A DNA stretch of 64,000 nucleotides from Salinisphaera hydrothermalis (GCF_040361195.1 NZ_APNE01000017.1); one strand, 5' to 3'; counted from the stretch's first letter, positions 25,753-34,759 are shown. A program made the numbers and translations. The notes: a model not told the origin generated them from the sequence alone.

Positions 25753-26730
25753 ATGAGGAGTCCGACAGCCACGCCCGATGCGGCGGTTTCCCACTCGAGG
25801 CCGCGAAAAGCCGGTGCCGGCCTCCTGTCTCGCCTGGTAGCGATCTTCTCGCTAGCGCTGTTCAGCCTGCCGAGCTGGGCGGATTCGTTGTTTTGGACGC
25901 TGGACCCAGCCGGCCCGGTCGCACGCTCCGAACGCTACACCCTGATCGTCGACGCCATCATCATGGCCGTGATCGTCATCCCGACGATCATACTGACCGT
26001 CATCTTTCTGCGCCGTTATCGCGCGAGTAATACCAAGGCCGGCTATGCGCCGACCTGGTCGCGCTCGATCGCGCTCGAGATCGGCATGTGGGGCATTCCG
26101 CTCATCGCCGTGGGCGTGCTCGGTTATTTCGTTTATACCGGCACCCAGGCCGCCGATCCGTATCATCCGGGCGCGATCGAGGACCAGGCCGGTGCGTCCA
26201 GTCAGCCGGCGCTGACCATCGACGTTATCGCGCTGGACTGGCGCTGGCTGTTCGTCTATCCGAAACAGCATATCGCCACCGTGCATACGCTGACGCTGCC
26301 GGTGAACCGCCCGGTGCGGTTCCATCTGACCTCGGCGACGGTCACCAATTCCTTCTTCATCCCGCGGCTGGCCGGTCAGATTTATGTCATGCCCGGCATG
26401 CATACCCAGCAGCTGCTGCAGGCCGACAAGCGCGGTACCTATACCGGGTTTTCGGCGGCGCAGAGCGGGGCCGGGTTCTCGTGGATGCGCTTCAAGACCC
26501 ACGTGGTCAAGCCCGCCGCCTTCCAGCGCTGGGTCGCCCGGGTCCAGGCGTCGCCGCATCACCTGACCCATGCGCGCTACGAAAAGCTCGCGCAGCCGAC
26601 TATCGATACCCAGGGCAAGCGGCTGTATTTCTCCAGCGTGGCGCCGGGCCTGTTCGACTACGTCACTAACGAAGTGCGGAACGGCAAGGTCTATCCCACC
26701 CATCTGTTTGCCGGGAAGAAGATGAAATGA
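25753..26730 (+). CDS. cyoA: Cytochrome bo3 ubiquinol oxidase subunit II
   Basis: A 325-residue subunit II of the quinol oxidase. The start at ATG 25753 has GAGG six bases upstream; the frame is open further. An N-terminal signal-like helix (LLSRLVAIFSLALFSLPSWA) is followed by two transmembrane helices and a periplasmic cupredoxin-like domain with LDWRWLFVYPKQHIATV, FHLTSATVTNSFFIPRL and MHTQQLLQADKRGTYTGFSA. The copper-A ligands of cytochrome c oxidases are absent, as in quinol oxidases. Unlike E. coli CyoA there is no lipobox Cys at the processing site. First gene of cyoABCD. Confidence 0.95.
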   Translation: MRSPTATPDAAVSHSRPRKAGAGLLSRLVAIFSLALFSLPSWADSLFWTLDPAGPVARSERYTLIVDAIIMAVIVIPTIILTVIFLRRYRASNTKAGYAPTWSRSIALEIGMWGIPLIAVGVLGYFVYTGTQAADPYHPGAIEDQAGASSQPALTIDVIALDWRWLFVYPKQHIATVHTLTLPVNRPVRFHLTSATVTNSFFIPRLAGQIYVMPGMHTQQLLQADKRGTYTGFSAAQSGAGFSWMRFKTHVVKPAAFQRWVARVQASPHHLTHARYEKLAQPTIDTQGKRLYFSSVAPGLFDYVTNEVRNGKVYPTHLFAGKKMK

Positions 26731-26761
26731 GCGTGTTTGAACTGCGACGAGGTTGTGATCG

Positions 26762-28846
26762 ATGCTAGTTCCGCTCCAGGGCCACTACAGTTTCTGGCTC
26801 GGCCGTTTGTCGATGCAATGGGTGCCCTACGACAACCCGATCATCGTGGGCGCCTTCGTGTTCGCCTGCTCCGTCGGGCTGGCGATCGTGGCCGGTATCA
26901 CCCGCCTCGGCTGGTGGGGCTATCTCTGGCGCGAATGGGTGACGTCGCTCGATCACAAGAAGATCGGGCTGATGTACATGATCATGGGTGCGATCATGCT
27001 GTTCCGCGGCTTCGTCGACGCCGTGATGATCCGGGCCCAGCAGGCCATGGCCGCGGGGCCGCACACGGCCGGTTTTCTGGATGCCAGTCACGGCTATCTG
27101 CCGCCGTTCCACTTCGATCAGGTCTACGGCAGCCACGGTACGATCATGATCCTGTTCGCGGTTACGCCGATGCTCATCGGCATGATGAATATCATCGTGC
27201 CGCTGCAGGTCGGCGCGCGCGACATGGCTTATCCGTTTCTCAACTCGATCGGCCTGTATCTCACCGCGGTCGGCGCTGCACTCGTGATGCTGTCGTTGTT
27301 TCTCGGCGAGTTCTCGCATGCCGGCTGGGTTGGGCTCACGCCGTTATCGGAGCTGGCCTACAGCCCGGGTGTGGGCGTCGACTACTGGTTATGGGCGTTA
27401 CAGATCAGTGGCATCGGTACGACCATCGGGTCCATCAACATCGTGGCCACCATCGTGAAGATGCGGGCGCCGGGCATGACCTGGAGCAAGCTGCCGATTT
27501 TCTCGTGGACGTCGTTGTCCATGAGCACGATCGGCATCACGGCGTTCCCGATCCTGACCGTGGTCGTCAGCCTGCTCACGCTCGATCGCTACGTCGGCAC
27601 GCATTTCTTCACCGCCGGACTCGGCGGCGATCTGATGCTCTACAAGAACCTGTTCTGGATGTGGGGTCATCCGGAGGTGTATTTCCTCATTTTGCTGCCG
27701 TTCGGCGTCGTGTCGGAGGTGATCGCCAACTTCTCGCACAAACAGCTGTTCGGCTTCACCACCATGGTTCTGGCGACGTTCGCGATTGCCGGCGTGTCCT
27801 GGAGCGTATGGCTGCATCACTTCTTCGTGATGGGGCAGGGGCCGGGCGTGAATACCTATTTCGGCATCGCGACCATGCTGGTCGGCATCCCGACCGGGGT
27901 GAAGCTGTTCAACTGGATCTTCACCATGTGTCGCGGCCGGCTGCACTTCGATCCGCCGATGCTGTGGGCGACCGGCACACTGTTCCTGCTGCCGATCGGC
28001 GGGCTGTCGGGCGTGATCCTGGCGATGGTGCCGGCCGACTACGAAATGCATAACAGCGTGTTCGTCATCGCCCACTTCCACAACATGGTCATGGTGACCG
28101 TGTTCGCCGAGTTCGCGGCCATCACCTACTGGTTTCCCAAGGTGTTCGGCTTCAAGCTTGATCCGACCATCGGCAAGAAGGTGTTCTGGTCCTGGGTGGT
28201 CGCCGCGGCATTGGTGTTCATTCCCATGTACGGCCTCGGCCTGATGGGCATGACGCGGCGGCTGAGTTATATCTCCCGGCCCGAGCTGCAGCCGTTCCTG
28301 TATGTCCAGGAAGCCGGCATGTTCATGTTCTGCGTGGCGGCGTTCTACCAGTTCAAGCAGTTCTACATGAGCATCCGCGATCGGGCGAAGGGCGTGCATC
28401 TGATCGGCGACGGCGAAGTCTGGAGCGGTGAGCGCAGTGTGGAATGGGTGGCCCATTCGCCGGTGCCGTTCTACAACTTCGCGGTCACGCCCTATATCCA
28501 CCAGCGCGATGAATGGGCGTGGCGGCGGGCCGAAGGCCATGTCCGCGCCAAGCCCGAGCGCTACGTCGATATCGAGATGCCCAAGAACACCGCCATCCCG
28601 TTTCTCATGGCCGGGGCGACGTTCGTGTTCGGTTTTGCCATGGTGTGGCGGATCTGGTGGCTCGGGGCAGTGAGCTTCGCCGGTATCGTCGCCCTGTTGG
28701 TGCTGCGCAGCTTCATCGACGATACCGAGTACACGGTCCCGGCCGCCGACGTGGAAAAACACGAGCAACAGTTCTTCCGCCATCGCGATGCCCACTCGCC
28801 GGATCTTCGTCCGATCGAGCAGGCCGGCAGAGGAGTGTATCTATGA
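26762..28846 (+). CDS. cyoB: Cytochrome bo3 ubiquinol oxidase subunit I
   Basis: A 694-residue catalytic subunit carrying heme b, heme o3 and CuB. It aligns by eye with E. coli CyoB over its length: TSLDHKKIGLMYMI, MLFRGFVDAVMIRAQQAM (quinol-site Arg/Asp), HFDQVYGSHGTIMI, WMWGHPEVYFLILLPF (His-Tyr CuB pair), WLHHFFVMGQGPGVNTYFG and HNSVFVIAHFHNMVM with the heme histidines. It is somewhat longer than the E. coli protein, with an extended polar C-terminus. It reduces O2 to water and pumps protons in the inner membrane. Confidence 0.97.
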   Translation: MLVPLQGHYSFWLGRLSMQWVPYDNPIIVGAFVFACSVGLAIVAGITRLGWWGYLWREWVTSLDHKKIGLMYMIMGAIMLFRGFVDAVMIRAQQAMAAGPHTAGFLDASHGYLPPFHFDQVYGSHGTIMILFAVTPMLIGMMNIIVPLQVGARDMAYPFLNSIGLYLTAVGAALVMLSLFLGEFSHAGWVGLTPLSELAYSPGVGVDYWLWALQISGIGTTIGSINIVATIVKMRAPGMTWSKLPIFSWTSLSMSTIGITAFPILTVVVSLLTLDRYVGTHFFTAGLGGDLMLYKNLFWMWGHPEVYFLILLPFGVVSEVIANFSHKQLFGFTTMVLATFAIAGVSWSVWLHHFFVMGQGPGVNTYFGIATMLVGIPTGVKLFNWIFTMCRGRLHFDPPMLWATGTLFLLPIGGLSGVILAMVPADYEMHNSVFVIAHFHNMVMVTVFAEFAAITYWFPKVFGFKLDPTIGKKVFWSWVVAAALVFIPMYGLGLMGMTRRLSYISRPELQPFLYVQEAGMFMFCVAAFYQFKQFYMSIRDRAKGVHLIGDGEVWSGERSVEWVAHSPVPFYNFAVTPYIHQRDEWAWRRAEGHVRAKPERYVDIEMPKNTAIPFLMAGATFVFGFAMVWRIWWLGAVSFAGIVALLVLRSFIDDTEYTVPAADVEKHEQQFFRHRDAHSPDLRPIEQAGRGVYL

Positions 28847-28899
28847 GCGGCTTTCGCCCGCGTCCGTCATTCGAGCTGGAGGTGCGTCATGGCGTTTGA
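28843..28899 (+). CDS. Possible 18-residue coupling peptide between cyoB and cyoC
   Basis: ATG 28843 overlaps the cyoB stop (ATGA) and is preceded by GAGGAG at a seven-base distance. The frame MSGFRPRPSFELEVRHGV ends at TGA 28897-28899, ten bases inside cyoC, whose own GGAGG lies within this small frame. It could couple translation of cyoC to cyoB, with no function for the peptide itself. It may also be chance. Confidence 0.35.
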   Translation: MSGFRPRPSFELEVRHGV

Positions 28900-29500
28900 T
28901 CAGACCGCCACACCCCGTCTGTTCGAGGAACGCACACCGGATCTGATCGGCAACCGCACCTTCGGGTTCTGGTTGTACATGCTCAGCGACGTGATTATCT
29001 ATGCGGCGTTGTTCGCGGCGTTTTCGGTGCTGCATACGCACTATGCCGGCGGCCCGACGTCGCAACAGGTGGTGGAACCGCTGCACGGCTTCATCGATTC
29101 GGTACTGTTGTTTTCCAGTGTCTGGCTGCTGGGTCTCGGCATGCGTTCGATGGCGGTCGGCGAGCGCGCGATGCTGATCGCGTTCATGGGGCTGGCCGCG
29201 ATCGTGGCGCTCGGATTCGTCGGCTTCGAGTCCTATGACTTCGCGCACGCGCTCGGTAAGGGCGAGTCGCCGCAGCGCAGTGGTTATCTGTCGATCTACT
29301 TCGTACTGCTTGGCCTGCATGCGCTGCATATCTTCGTCGGCATCCTGTGGATGCTGCTGATGATGGTCCAGGTCGCCTTCAAGGGCCTGACCGAGCCGGT
29401 CGTATCGCGCTTGCTCAATCTCAAGATATTCTGGATGTTCCAGTCCGTGATCTGGGTCTGCGTGTTCGTGTTCGTCTATCTGCTGGGAGCCGTGGGATGA
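28889..29500 (+). CDS. cyoC: Cytochrome bo3 ubiquinol oxidase subunit III
   Basis: A 203-residue, five-helix membrane subunit III. Typical segments are FGFWLYMLSDVIIYAALFA, FIDSVLLFSSVWLLGLGM and YFVLLGLHALHIFVGILWML, ending in IFWMFQSVIWVCVFVFVYLL. GGAGG lies six bases before the ATG. It overlaps cyoD through ATGA. Confidence 0.95.
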   Translation: MAFDQTATPRLFEERTPDLIGNRTFGFWLYMLSDVIIYAALFAAFSVLHTHYAGGPTSQQVVEPLHGFIDSVLLFSSVWLLGLGMRSMAVGERAMLIAFMGLAAIVALGFVGFESYDFAHALGKGESPQRSGYLSIYFVLLGLHALHIFVGILWMLLMMVQVAFKGLTEPVVSRLLNLKIFWMFQSVIWVCVFVFVYLLGAVG

Positions 29501-29835
29501 GTCAAACCGAGAACACGCTCGATCACGTCGAGGTTCAGCTCGGCAGCGTCGCGGCCTATACCGTGGGCTATGTCCTCTCGATTCTGTTGAGCGGGCTGGC
29601 GTTCGGGCTGGTGTATACGCACGCGCTGCCGCGCCCGGTGATGTTCGGCGCGCTGTGCGGCATCGCCTTCGCGCTGATCCTGCTGCAGATGTTTCTCTTT
29701 CTCGGGCTCAACCTGAACCCGGGGCATCGCTGGAAGACCGCGGCCACCGTATTCACGCTGCCGATCCTCATCCTCATGATCGTGCTCACGATCTGGATGT
29801 TCTACACCCTGCAGCTACGGGTCATGCCGCACTGA
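29497..29835 (+). CDS. cyoD: Cytochrome bo3 ubiquinol oxidase subunit IV
   Basis: A 112-residue subunit with three transmembrane helices (VGYVLSILLSGLAFGLVYTH, ALCGIAFALILLQMFLFLGL, FTLPILILMIVLTIWMFYTL), matching CyoD in size and topology. The start codon overlaps the cyoC stop. The usual fifth gene, cyoE (heme O synthase), is not found next; an SDR gene follows after 75 bp. Confidence 0.93.
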   Translation: MSQTENTLDHVEVQLGSVAAYTVGYVLSILLSGLAFGLVYTHALPRPVMFGALCGIAFALILLQMFLFLGLNLNPGHRWKTAATVFTLPILILMIVLTIWMFYTLQLRVMPH

Positions 29836-29910
29836 CGACGGCCGTTAATTGACCGCCCGATCGGGTTCGCGCAGCGTAACCGCATCGACTTCGAACTTGC
29901 GGATTGCAAC

Positions 29911-30642
29911 ATGGACGATATTCAGAATCGCGTCGCGTTGGTGACCGGCGCGTCGCGCGGCATCGGGCGGGGCGCGGCGATCGCGCTGGCACAGGCTGGT
30001 TGCCGGGTGGCGCTGGGCTATAACCGATCGGCGGACGAGGCCCGGGCCGCCGTCACCGAAATCGAAAAAGCCGGCGGCGCGGCTATGGCCGTGCAGGCCG
30101 ACATGGCCGACCACGACGCGTTGAACGCGATGGTGGATACGGTCGAATCCGAACTCGGCCCGGTCGAGATTCTGGTCAACAATGCCGGCATCAACCCGAT
30201 CTATCCGCTGGACGAGATCGACGTGGCGCGCTGGAACGAGACGCTGCAGATTAACCTCACGTCCTGCTTCGTGCTCTCCCAGCGGGTCGTGCCCGGCATG
30301 CGCGAGCGCGGTTGGGGCCGGCTGATCATGATGTCGTCCGTGGCCGCTCATATCGGCGGCGTCATCGGCCCGCACTATGCCGCCAGCAAGGCGGGCCAGC
30401 TCGGCCTGATGCGCAGCTATGCCCGTATGCTGGCCACCGAGGGCGTCACGTCGAATGCCATCGCCCCGGCGCTGATCGAAACCGACATGATCGCCGGCAA
30501 CGACAACATCACGCCGGACCTGATTCCGGTGAAACGCTTCGGCCGCGTCGACGAAATCTCGGACATGGTCGTCCACCTGGCCCGCAACGCTTACATGAAC
30601 GGCCAGACCGTGAATATCGATGGCGGCATGTATATGAGCTGA
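29911..30642 (+). CDS. Short-chain dehydrogenase/reductase (FabG-like)
   Basis: A 243-residue classical SDR. The NAD(P)-binding motif is TGASRGIGRG at residues 12-21, NNAG occurs near 90, the catalytic Ser is in IMMSSVAAH, and the Tyr/Lys pair is in HYAASKAGQ. The C-terminal NGQTVNIDGGMYMS is the FabG-type end. The substrate cannot be told: 3-oxoacyl-ACP or acetoacetyl-CoA reductases look the same. It is likely a single gene with a terminator just downstream. Confidence 0.88.
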   Translation: MDDIQNRVALVTGASRGIGRGAAIALAQAGCRVALGYNRSADEARAAVTEIEKAGGAAMAVQADMADHDALNAMVDTVESELGPVEILVNNAGINPIYPLDEIDVARWNETLQINLTSCFVLSQRVVPGMRERGWGRLIMMSSVAAHIGGVIGPHYAASKAGQLGLMRSYARMLATEGVTSNAIAPALIETDMIAGNDNITPDLIPVKRFGRVDEISDMVVHLARNAYMNGQTVNIDGGMYMS

Positions 30643-30695
30643 GGCGGCGGAGCGCGGCGTGTGGCGGCCGGTTCCAGTCGGATAAATGAGCGCTC

Positions 30696-30724
30696 GAAGC
30701 AGGCCGCCATGGCCTGCTTCTATT
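30696..30724. terminator. Bidirectional intrinsic terminator
   Basis: GAAGCAGGCC and GGCCTGCTTC pair perfectly around a five-base GCCAT loop, followed by TATTT on the plus strand. It lies between the SDR gene and the convergent APC permease gene and can serve both. Confidence 0.75.
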
Positions 30725-30769
30725 TGGCATCGGCCGACACGCCGAGGCGAGCCGGCAATGTCGCCAGCA

Positions 30770-32101
30770 TTAGGCCACCGCGAGATTGGTTTCGGGCGGC
30801 TGGCGACGGAAGCCGCCGGTGAGCGCGGCCAGATACGCGATGCCGAGCGTCAGCCAGGCCAGGCCCAGGCCGATGGCGGTCCAGTTCAGCTGGGTGAGCA
30901 GGCCGATATCCACCAGCGCCCCGATCGTCGGCAGCACCGCATAACCGAACACCGACAATCGCTGCGTCGCGCGCTGCCGCAGGTAATAGGCCAGCACGCA
31001 GACGTTGACCATCGTGAAGGCCAGGAACGCACCGAAGTTGATGAACGAGGTCGCCGTATCCAGCGACAGGCCCAGCGAGCCGAGCGAGGCGACGCCCACG
31101 AGTATCAGGTTGAACAGCGGCGTCTTGAACTTCGGATGCAGATAGCCGAAGAAGCGTCGCGGCAGCACGCCGTCGCGCCCCATCACGTAGAGCAGGCGGC
31201 TGGTACTGGTCTGGATCGCCAGACCGGACGCAAAGCCGCCGACGATCACGGCGCTGTTGATCAGATCGGCAAACGCCTGACCGCCGATGCGTACCGACAT
31301 GCCGTAGGAGGCGGTGGATTCGTTATCGAACACGCTGCCCGGGTGGACCAGCTGCATGATGAACGACACGGTCACGAACAACACGCCGCCGATGAGCACG
31401 ATCAACACGATGGCGCGCGGCACCGTGCGCCCGGCGTCGACGGTTTCTTCGCTGAGCGTGGTCACGGCGTCGAAGCCGAGAAACGAGTAGGCGGCGATCG
31501 CCGCCGCGGCAGTCACGGCGGCGAACGTGGAGTGCTCGTTCCAGAACGGCGCGAAGTCGACCGCGGGTGCGGTCGGCGCGTGGCCCAGAAAGTGCACGCA
31601 CATGAAAACGAACGCGGCGATACCGGCCACCGTCAGCAGCATCAGTCCGCGATTGACCCAGTCTGCCAGCACGATGCCGAGCCCGTTGATGAGCGTGGTG
31701 AGCCCGATGTTGACCAGCAGCCAGCCCCAGATCGGGATACCCGGGAACTGGGCGTTGAGATACAGCGACTGGATCAGCCACGCCACCATCGGCAAGAAGA
31801 AATAATCCAGTAGAATCGCCCATCCGACGAGAAACCCGATATGCCCGCCGAGCATGTTGCGTGCATAGCTATAGGCCGAACCGGAGACCGGCGAAATACG
31901 CGCCATCTTGCCGTAGCTCAATGCCGTGAACAGCATGGCCAGCGTAGCGACGAGGTAGGCCGTCGAGGCCGTGCCGTGACTGGTCGAGGCGATCACGCCG
32001 AACATCAGCATGACAATGGCGGGTGCCATATAGGCCAGCCCGAACAGCACCACCGAGGTCAGTGAAAGACGGGTGGCGAGCGTGGTCGAATCGTTACTCA
32101 T
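30770..32101 (-). CDS. APC-family amino acid/polyamine permease
   Basis: A 443-residue APC transporter with about twelve helices. The start of the first helix, SLTSVVLFGLAYMAPAIVM, and ALSYGKMARISPVSGSAYSY with the EETVDAGRTVPRAI loop are typical of putrescine/amino acid importers of the PuuP type. It lies downstream of the nitrilase-family gene on the same strand (136-bp gap), with a TetR regulator divergent upstream, suggesting uptake of the amine or amide that the hydrolase processes. Confidence 0.87.
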   Translation of the reverse strand: MSNDSTTLATRLSLTSVVLFGLAYMAPAIVMLMFGVIASTSHGTASTAYLVATLAMLFTALSYGKMARISPVSGSAYSYARNMLGGHIGFLVGWAILLDYFFLPMVAWLIQSLYLNAQFPGIPIWGWLLVNIGLTTLINGLGIVLADWVNRGLMLLTVAGIAAFVFMCVHFLGHAPTAPAVDFAPFWNEHSTFAAVTAAAAIAAYSFLGFDAVTTLSEETVDAGRTVPRAIVLIVLIGGVLFVTVSFIMQLVHPGSVFDNESTASYGMSVRIGGQAFADLINSAVIVGGFASGLAIQTSTSRLLYVMGRDGVLPRRFFGYLHPKFKTPLFNLILVGVASLGSLGLSLDTATSFINFGAFLAFTMVNVCVLAYYLRQRATQRLSVFGYAVLPTIGALVDIGLLTQLNWTAIGLGLAWLTLGIAYLAALTGGFRRQPPETNLAVA

Positions 32102-32237
32102 GCGGTTCCCCCTTGGGCCTGCGTTGGGCTCGTTCGAGCCGGTACGAAATCGGCCGCGCTGCCGTCAATCGATATCCCGCACGGGTCGCCCTCAAGCGGA
32201 GTATCGAGTTGCCCATCGACGGCAGCCCGGCCGGTGT

Positions 32238-33098
32238 TCAGTCGCGGCGCCAGCGCGCCGGGTCGAGCGTGCCGCCGTACAGCGGCAGCTCGAGTACGGT
32301 GTCGACGTGGTCGAATTGCCCCCAGGGGCGCGTGACACCGGCCGTGCCGTAGCGCTGTACGTTCGCGACTTCATCCAGATCTATCACGTCGCCCAGCACG
32401 AGTTCGCCGGTGTCTTCGGTGCTCTGGCGCACCGTGCCCTGCGGATCCACCAGCAGGCTGCGTCCGATGCCATCCGGTGCGGCGGCATTCACGCTCGCCA
32501 CGAAAACCTGGTTGGCAATCGCATTGGCGCGGGCCAGCACGGTTTCCTGGGCGCGATCGCCGGTCGGCGTCTTGACCACGTTCAGAATCAGCTCGGCGCC
32601 CATCCACGCCAGATGGCGCGCGCTTTCCGGGAACCAGGCGTCGTAGCATATCGATAGGCCGATGCGCCCGACACCCGGCATATCGAAGACCTTGAATTCC
32701 GACCCGGCGGCCAGGGTTTCGTACGGCCGCCACGGGAAGATCTTGCGATAGGCGGCGACGCGCTCGCCTTGCGGCGAATAGACCGCCATCGTGTTGTAGA
32801 TCCGCCCGTCGTCACCCCGCTCGAAAAAGCTGCCCGGCACCAGCCAGATGTCGAGTTCGGCCGCCAGCGAGGCAAGGGCGGCATCGCGTGGGCCGTCGAG
32901 CGGCTCGGCACAGGCCTCGGCGGCCTCGGCTTCGCTGGCGAAGTTCTCGACCGGCGACAAATGATGCTCGGGATACAGAAACAAGCGGGTTTCGCTATAG
33001 ACCTGCCGCAGGGCACGCAGTCGCTCGCTGAATGTCTCGAGTACGCGATCGCGCGGGGCGGCGTATTGAACCAGGGCGATAGGAAGCGGACGGCTCAT
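32238..33098 (-). CDS. Carbon-nitrogen hydrolase (nitrilase superfamily amidase)
   Basis: A 286-residue nitrilase-superfamily enzyme with the catalytic triad Glu44 (LYPEHH), Lys119 (AYRKIFPW) and Cys151 (GLSICYDAWFPE). The residue set fits the aliphatic amidase/carbamoylase branches, which hydrolyse C-N bonds of linear amides, rather than nitriles. Following segments LAWMGAELILNVVKTPTGDR and ARANAIANQVFVASVN are standard. It is the first gene of a two-gene unit with the APC permease, 182 bp from a divergent TetR gene. Confidence 0.88.
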   Translation of the reverse strand: MSRPLPIALVQYAAPRDRVLETFSERLRALRQVYSETRLFLYPEHHLSPVENFASEAEAAEACAEPLDGPRDAALASLAAELDIWLVPGSFFERGDDGRIYNTMAVYSPQGERVAAYRKIFPWRPYETLAAGSEFKVFDMPGVGRIGLSICYDAWFPESARHLAWMGAELILNVVKTPTGDRAQETVLARANAIANQVFVASVNAAAPDGIGRSLLVDPQGTVRQSTEDTGELVLGDVIDLDEVANVQRYGTAGVTRPWGQFDHVDTVLELPLYGGTLDPARWRRD

Positions 33099-33117
33099 GA
33101 ATGATGCGGCTTGGAAA

Positions 33118-33144
33118 TTAATTAAATAAAATTTAGTTAATTAA
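33118..33144. promoter_or_regulatory. AT-only palindromic operator upstream of the amidase gene
   Basis: Two TTAATTAA blocks flank a near-symmetric 11-base centre (ATAAAATTTAG), making a 27-bp palindrome composed almost entirely of A and T in very GC-rich DNA. It sits 20 bp upstream of the amidase start, in the spacer to the divergent TetR gene, where a repressor would block the amidase-permease promoter. Confidence 0.6.
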
Positions 33145-33279
33145 AATGACGGCGTCAAACAAGGGCGGGGCCCGGAGGATTCATCGGCTCGCGGGCTCCA
33201 CGCGGGCTATCGCACGGGGTGGTCCGGTATGCTCGGCGCCTGACGCACTCCCGATTCGAAGCGCTGACGTAAAACACCC

Positions 33280-33900
33280 ATGGCCCGTCCACGAAACCAA
33301 GGCGAACGCCGCCGGCAATTGATCGATGCCGCGACCGAAGCGGTCATCCAGCACGGTGTCACCCACGCCCGGCTGGCGGATATCGCCGACGAAGCGGGGC
33401 TCACGCCGGCCTCGGTGCTCTACTACTATCCGGACGTGCGCGAGCTATTCTCGGCCGTGTTCGAACACGGGCATCAGGAATACTGCACGCGGCGCGAGGC
33501 GCGAGTGGCCGCCGAGCGCGACCCGGTGGCCCAGCTGGCGGCCTGTATTCGGTCCGGCGTGCCGCGGCCCGGCCAGACCGAGCAGGCCAGTCGCGTGCTG
33601 TATGAACTCATGCCGGTCGTGCTTCGCAACGAGCAGGCCGCGATGCATTACCGAACGTTCGTCGAGCGACAGGCCGTTTTGTATCGCGATGTACTGGACA
33701 ATGGCGCGGCCCGGGGCGTATTTCAGCTCGCCGCGTCGGCCGACTCGCTCGGCCGCGGTTTCGTCGCGCTCGAAGATGGCTACGGCGTTCAGGTGCTCAT
33801 CGGGGGCATGACGGCCGATGACGCCGAACGGGCCCTGTTCACCCAGGCATCGGTGATGGCGGGCGTCGACGCGAAGGCATTCGGCATCGCGCCGCAATAG
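33280..33900 (+). CDS. TetR-family regulator, BetI-like
   Basis: A 206-residue TetR regulator. The helix-turn-helix spans residues 10-55 (RRRQLIDAATEAVIQHGVTH, ARLADIADEAGLTPASVLYYY), and the all-helical ligand domain resembles the BetI/TetR_C group. It is divergent from the amidase and permease, with an AT-rich palindrome between, so it probably represses them until the amine or amide substrate is present. Confidence 0.88.
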   Translation: MARPRNQGERRRQLIDAATEAVIQHGVTHARLADIADEAGLTPASVLYYYPDVRELFSAVFEHGHQEYCTRREARVAAERDPVAQLAACIRSGVPRPGQTEQASRVLYELMPVVLRNEQAAMHYRTFVERQAVLYRDVLDNGAARGVFQLAASADSLGRGFVALEDGYGVQVLIGGMTADDAERALFTQASVMAGVDAKAFGIAPQ

Positions 33901-33938
33901 CGGGCCCGGTGCCGACATGCTTGATTGCCCGGCCCGCT
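33899..33938 (+). terminator. Possible hairpin after tetR
   Basis: AGCGGGCC (starting within the stop codon) pairs with GGCCCGCT over a 24-base loop, followed by a mixed TCAAGCAGATT tail. It is a weak terminator candidate. Confidence 0.35.
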
Positions 33939-33985
33939 TCAAGCAGATTGGCGGGCCGCTGTAAACGTCCGGCCGCCGCTTTCCG

Positions 33986-34504
33986 ATGACCGATTTCGAG
34001 ACGCTTCGCTGGGCTGCCGGCCAGTTGTTCGGGCTGATCGCGCTCGCGCTCTGCGTGCTGGGTTTTGCCAGCAAGCGCGACGATCGGTTGTTCGTGCTGT
34101 TGCTATTCGCCAACGTCGCGTTTTCGCTTCAGTTCGTGATGTTTCGTAGCTGGGTGGCCGCGGCCATCGCGGCGCTTATCGTGCTTCGGATTCACTTGGT
34201 GCGTCGCTACAAGGGGAGGGCGAGCGTGATGCTGGCCATTCTGGTCGCGACCTGCCTGGTTTCGATCCCGACCTGGACCGGGCCGCGCGATATCTGGGCC
34301 TTGGCGGCGGGGCTGATCGGCACCTACGGCATGTTCATGCTCACGGGCATCGGCATGCGCTGGCTGCTCGCAGCGGCCGCGTTCTGTTGGGTCATTAGCA
34401 ATCTATTGGTCGAGTCGTTTGGTGGGACGCTTGCGGAAGCGCTCATCCTGGTGACGAATCTGGTCACCATCGCTCGCTTGTATCGGGACCGAGCGACCGT
34501 CTAG
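33986..34504 (+). CDS. ygjV: YgjV-family inner membrane protein
   Basis: A 172-residue membrane protein with about six helices: QLFGLIALALCVLGFASKRD, FVLLLFANVAFSLQFVMF, AAAIAALIVLRIHLVRRY and a final pair. The pattern of short hydrophobic helices with a basic RIHLVRRYKGR loop fits the uncharacterised Imp-YgjV family. No role is established. It is followed by the first of the DnaA-box elements. Confidence 0.7.
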   Translation: MTDFETLRWAAGQLFGLIALALCVLGFASKRDDRLFVLLLFANVAFSLQFVMFRSWVAAAIAALIVLRIHLVRRYKGRASVMLAILVATCLVSIPTWTGPRDIWALAAGLIGTYGMFMLTGIGMRWLLAAAAFCWVISNLLVESFGGTLAEALILVTNLVTIARLYRDRATV

Positions 34505-34519
34505 CCCGCCCCAATCCGT

Positions 34520-34610
34520 TCACAGAAGCTGTGGATAAACCCGTGGGTAGATTGGCGCGACACGCCGACGATCCGCGGTTTGGCCGGAATGATCGAATAT
34601 TAACCAGACG
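34520..34610 (+). repeat. DnaA-box intergenic element, copy 1
   Basis: CACAGAAGCTGTGGATAA (perfect DnaA-box complement TGTGGATAA at 34530-34538), then CCGTGGGT, then ATTAACCAGACG with AACCA 72 bases after the box start. It shares this order and spacing with copies at 36550, 37774 and 39471. It lies downstream of ygjV and 150 bp upstream of a 26-codon membrane peptide gene. Confidence 0.75.
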
Positions 34611-34759
34611 TCCGATAGCGGAAAGCCGCATCGCATACGTTGGCTGTCAGCGCTATACCTGAAGTAACGGCGAGTGGCGCGCATTGCTCGCGGCGGGCCG
34701 GCGCGGCGGCGCCCGATATGCCGCCAGGCCTTGATATACGGGCGATGAGGAGGTAGGCC

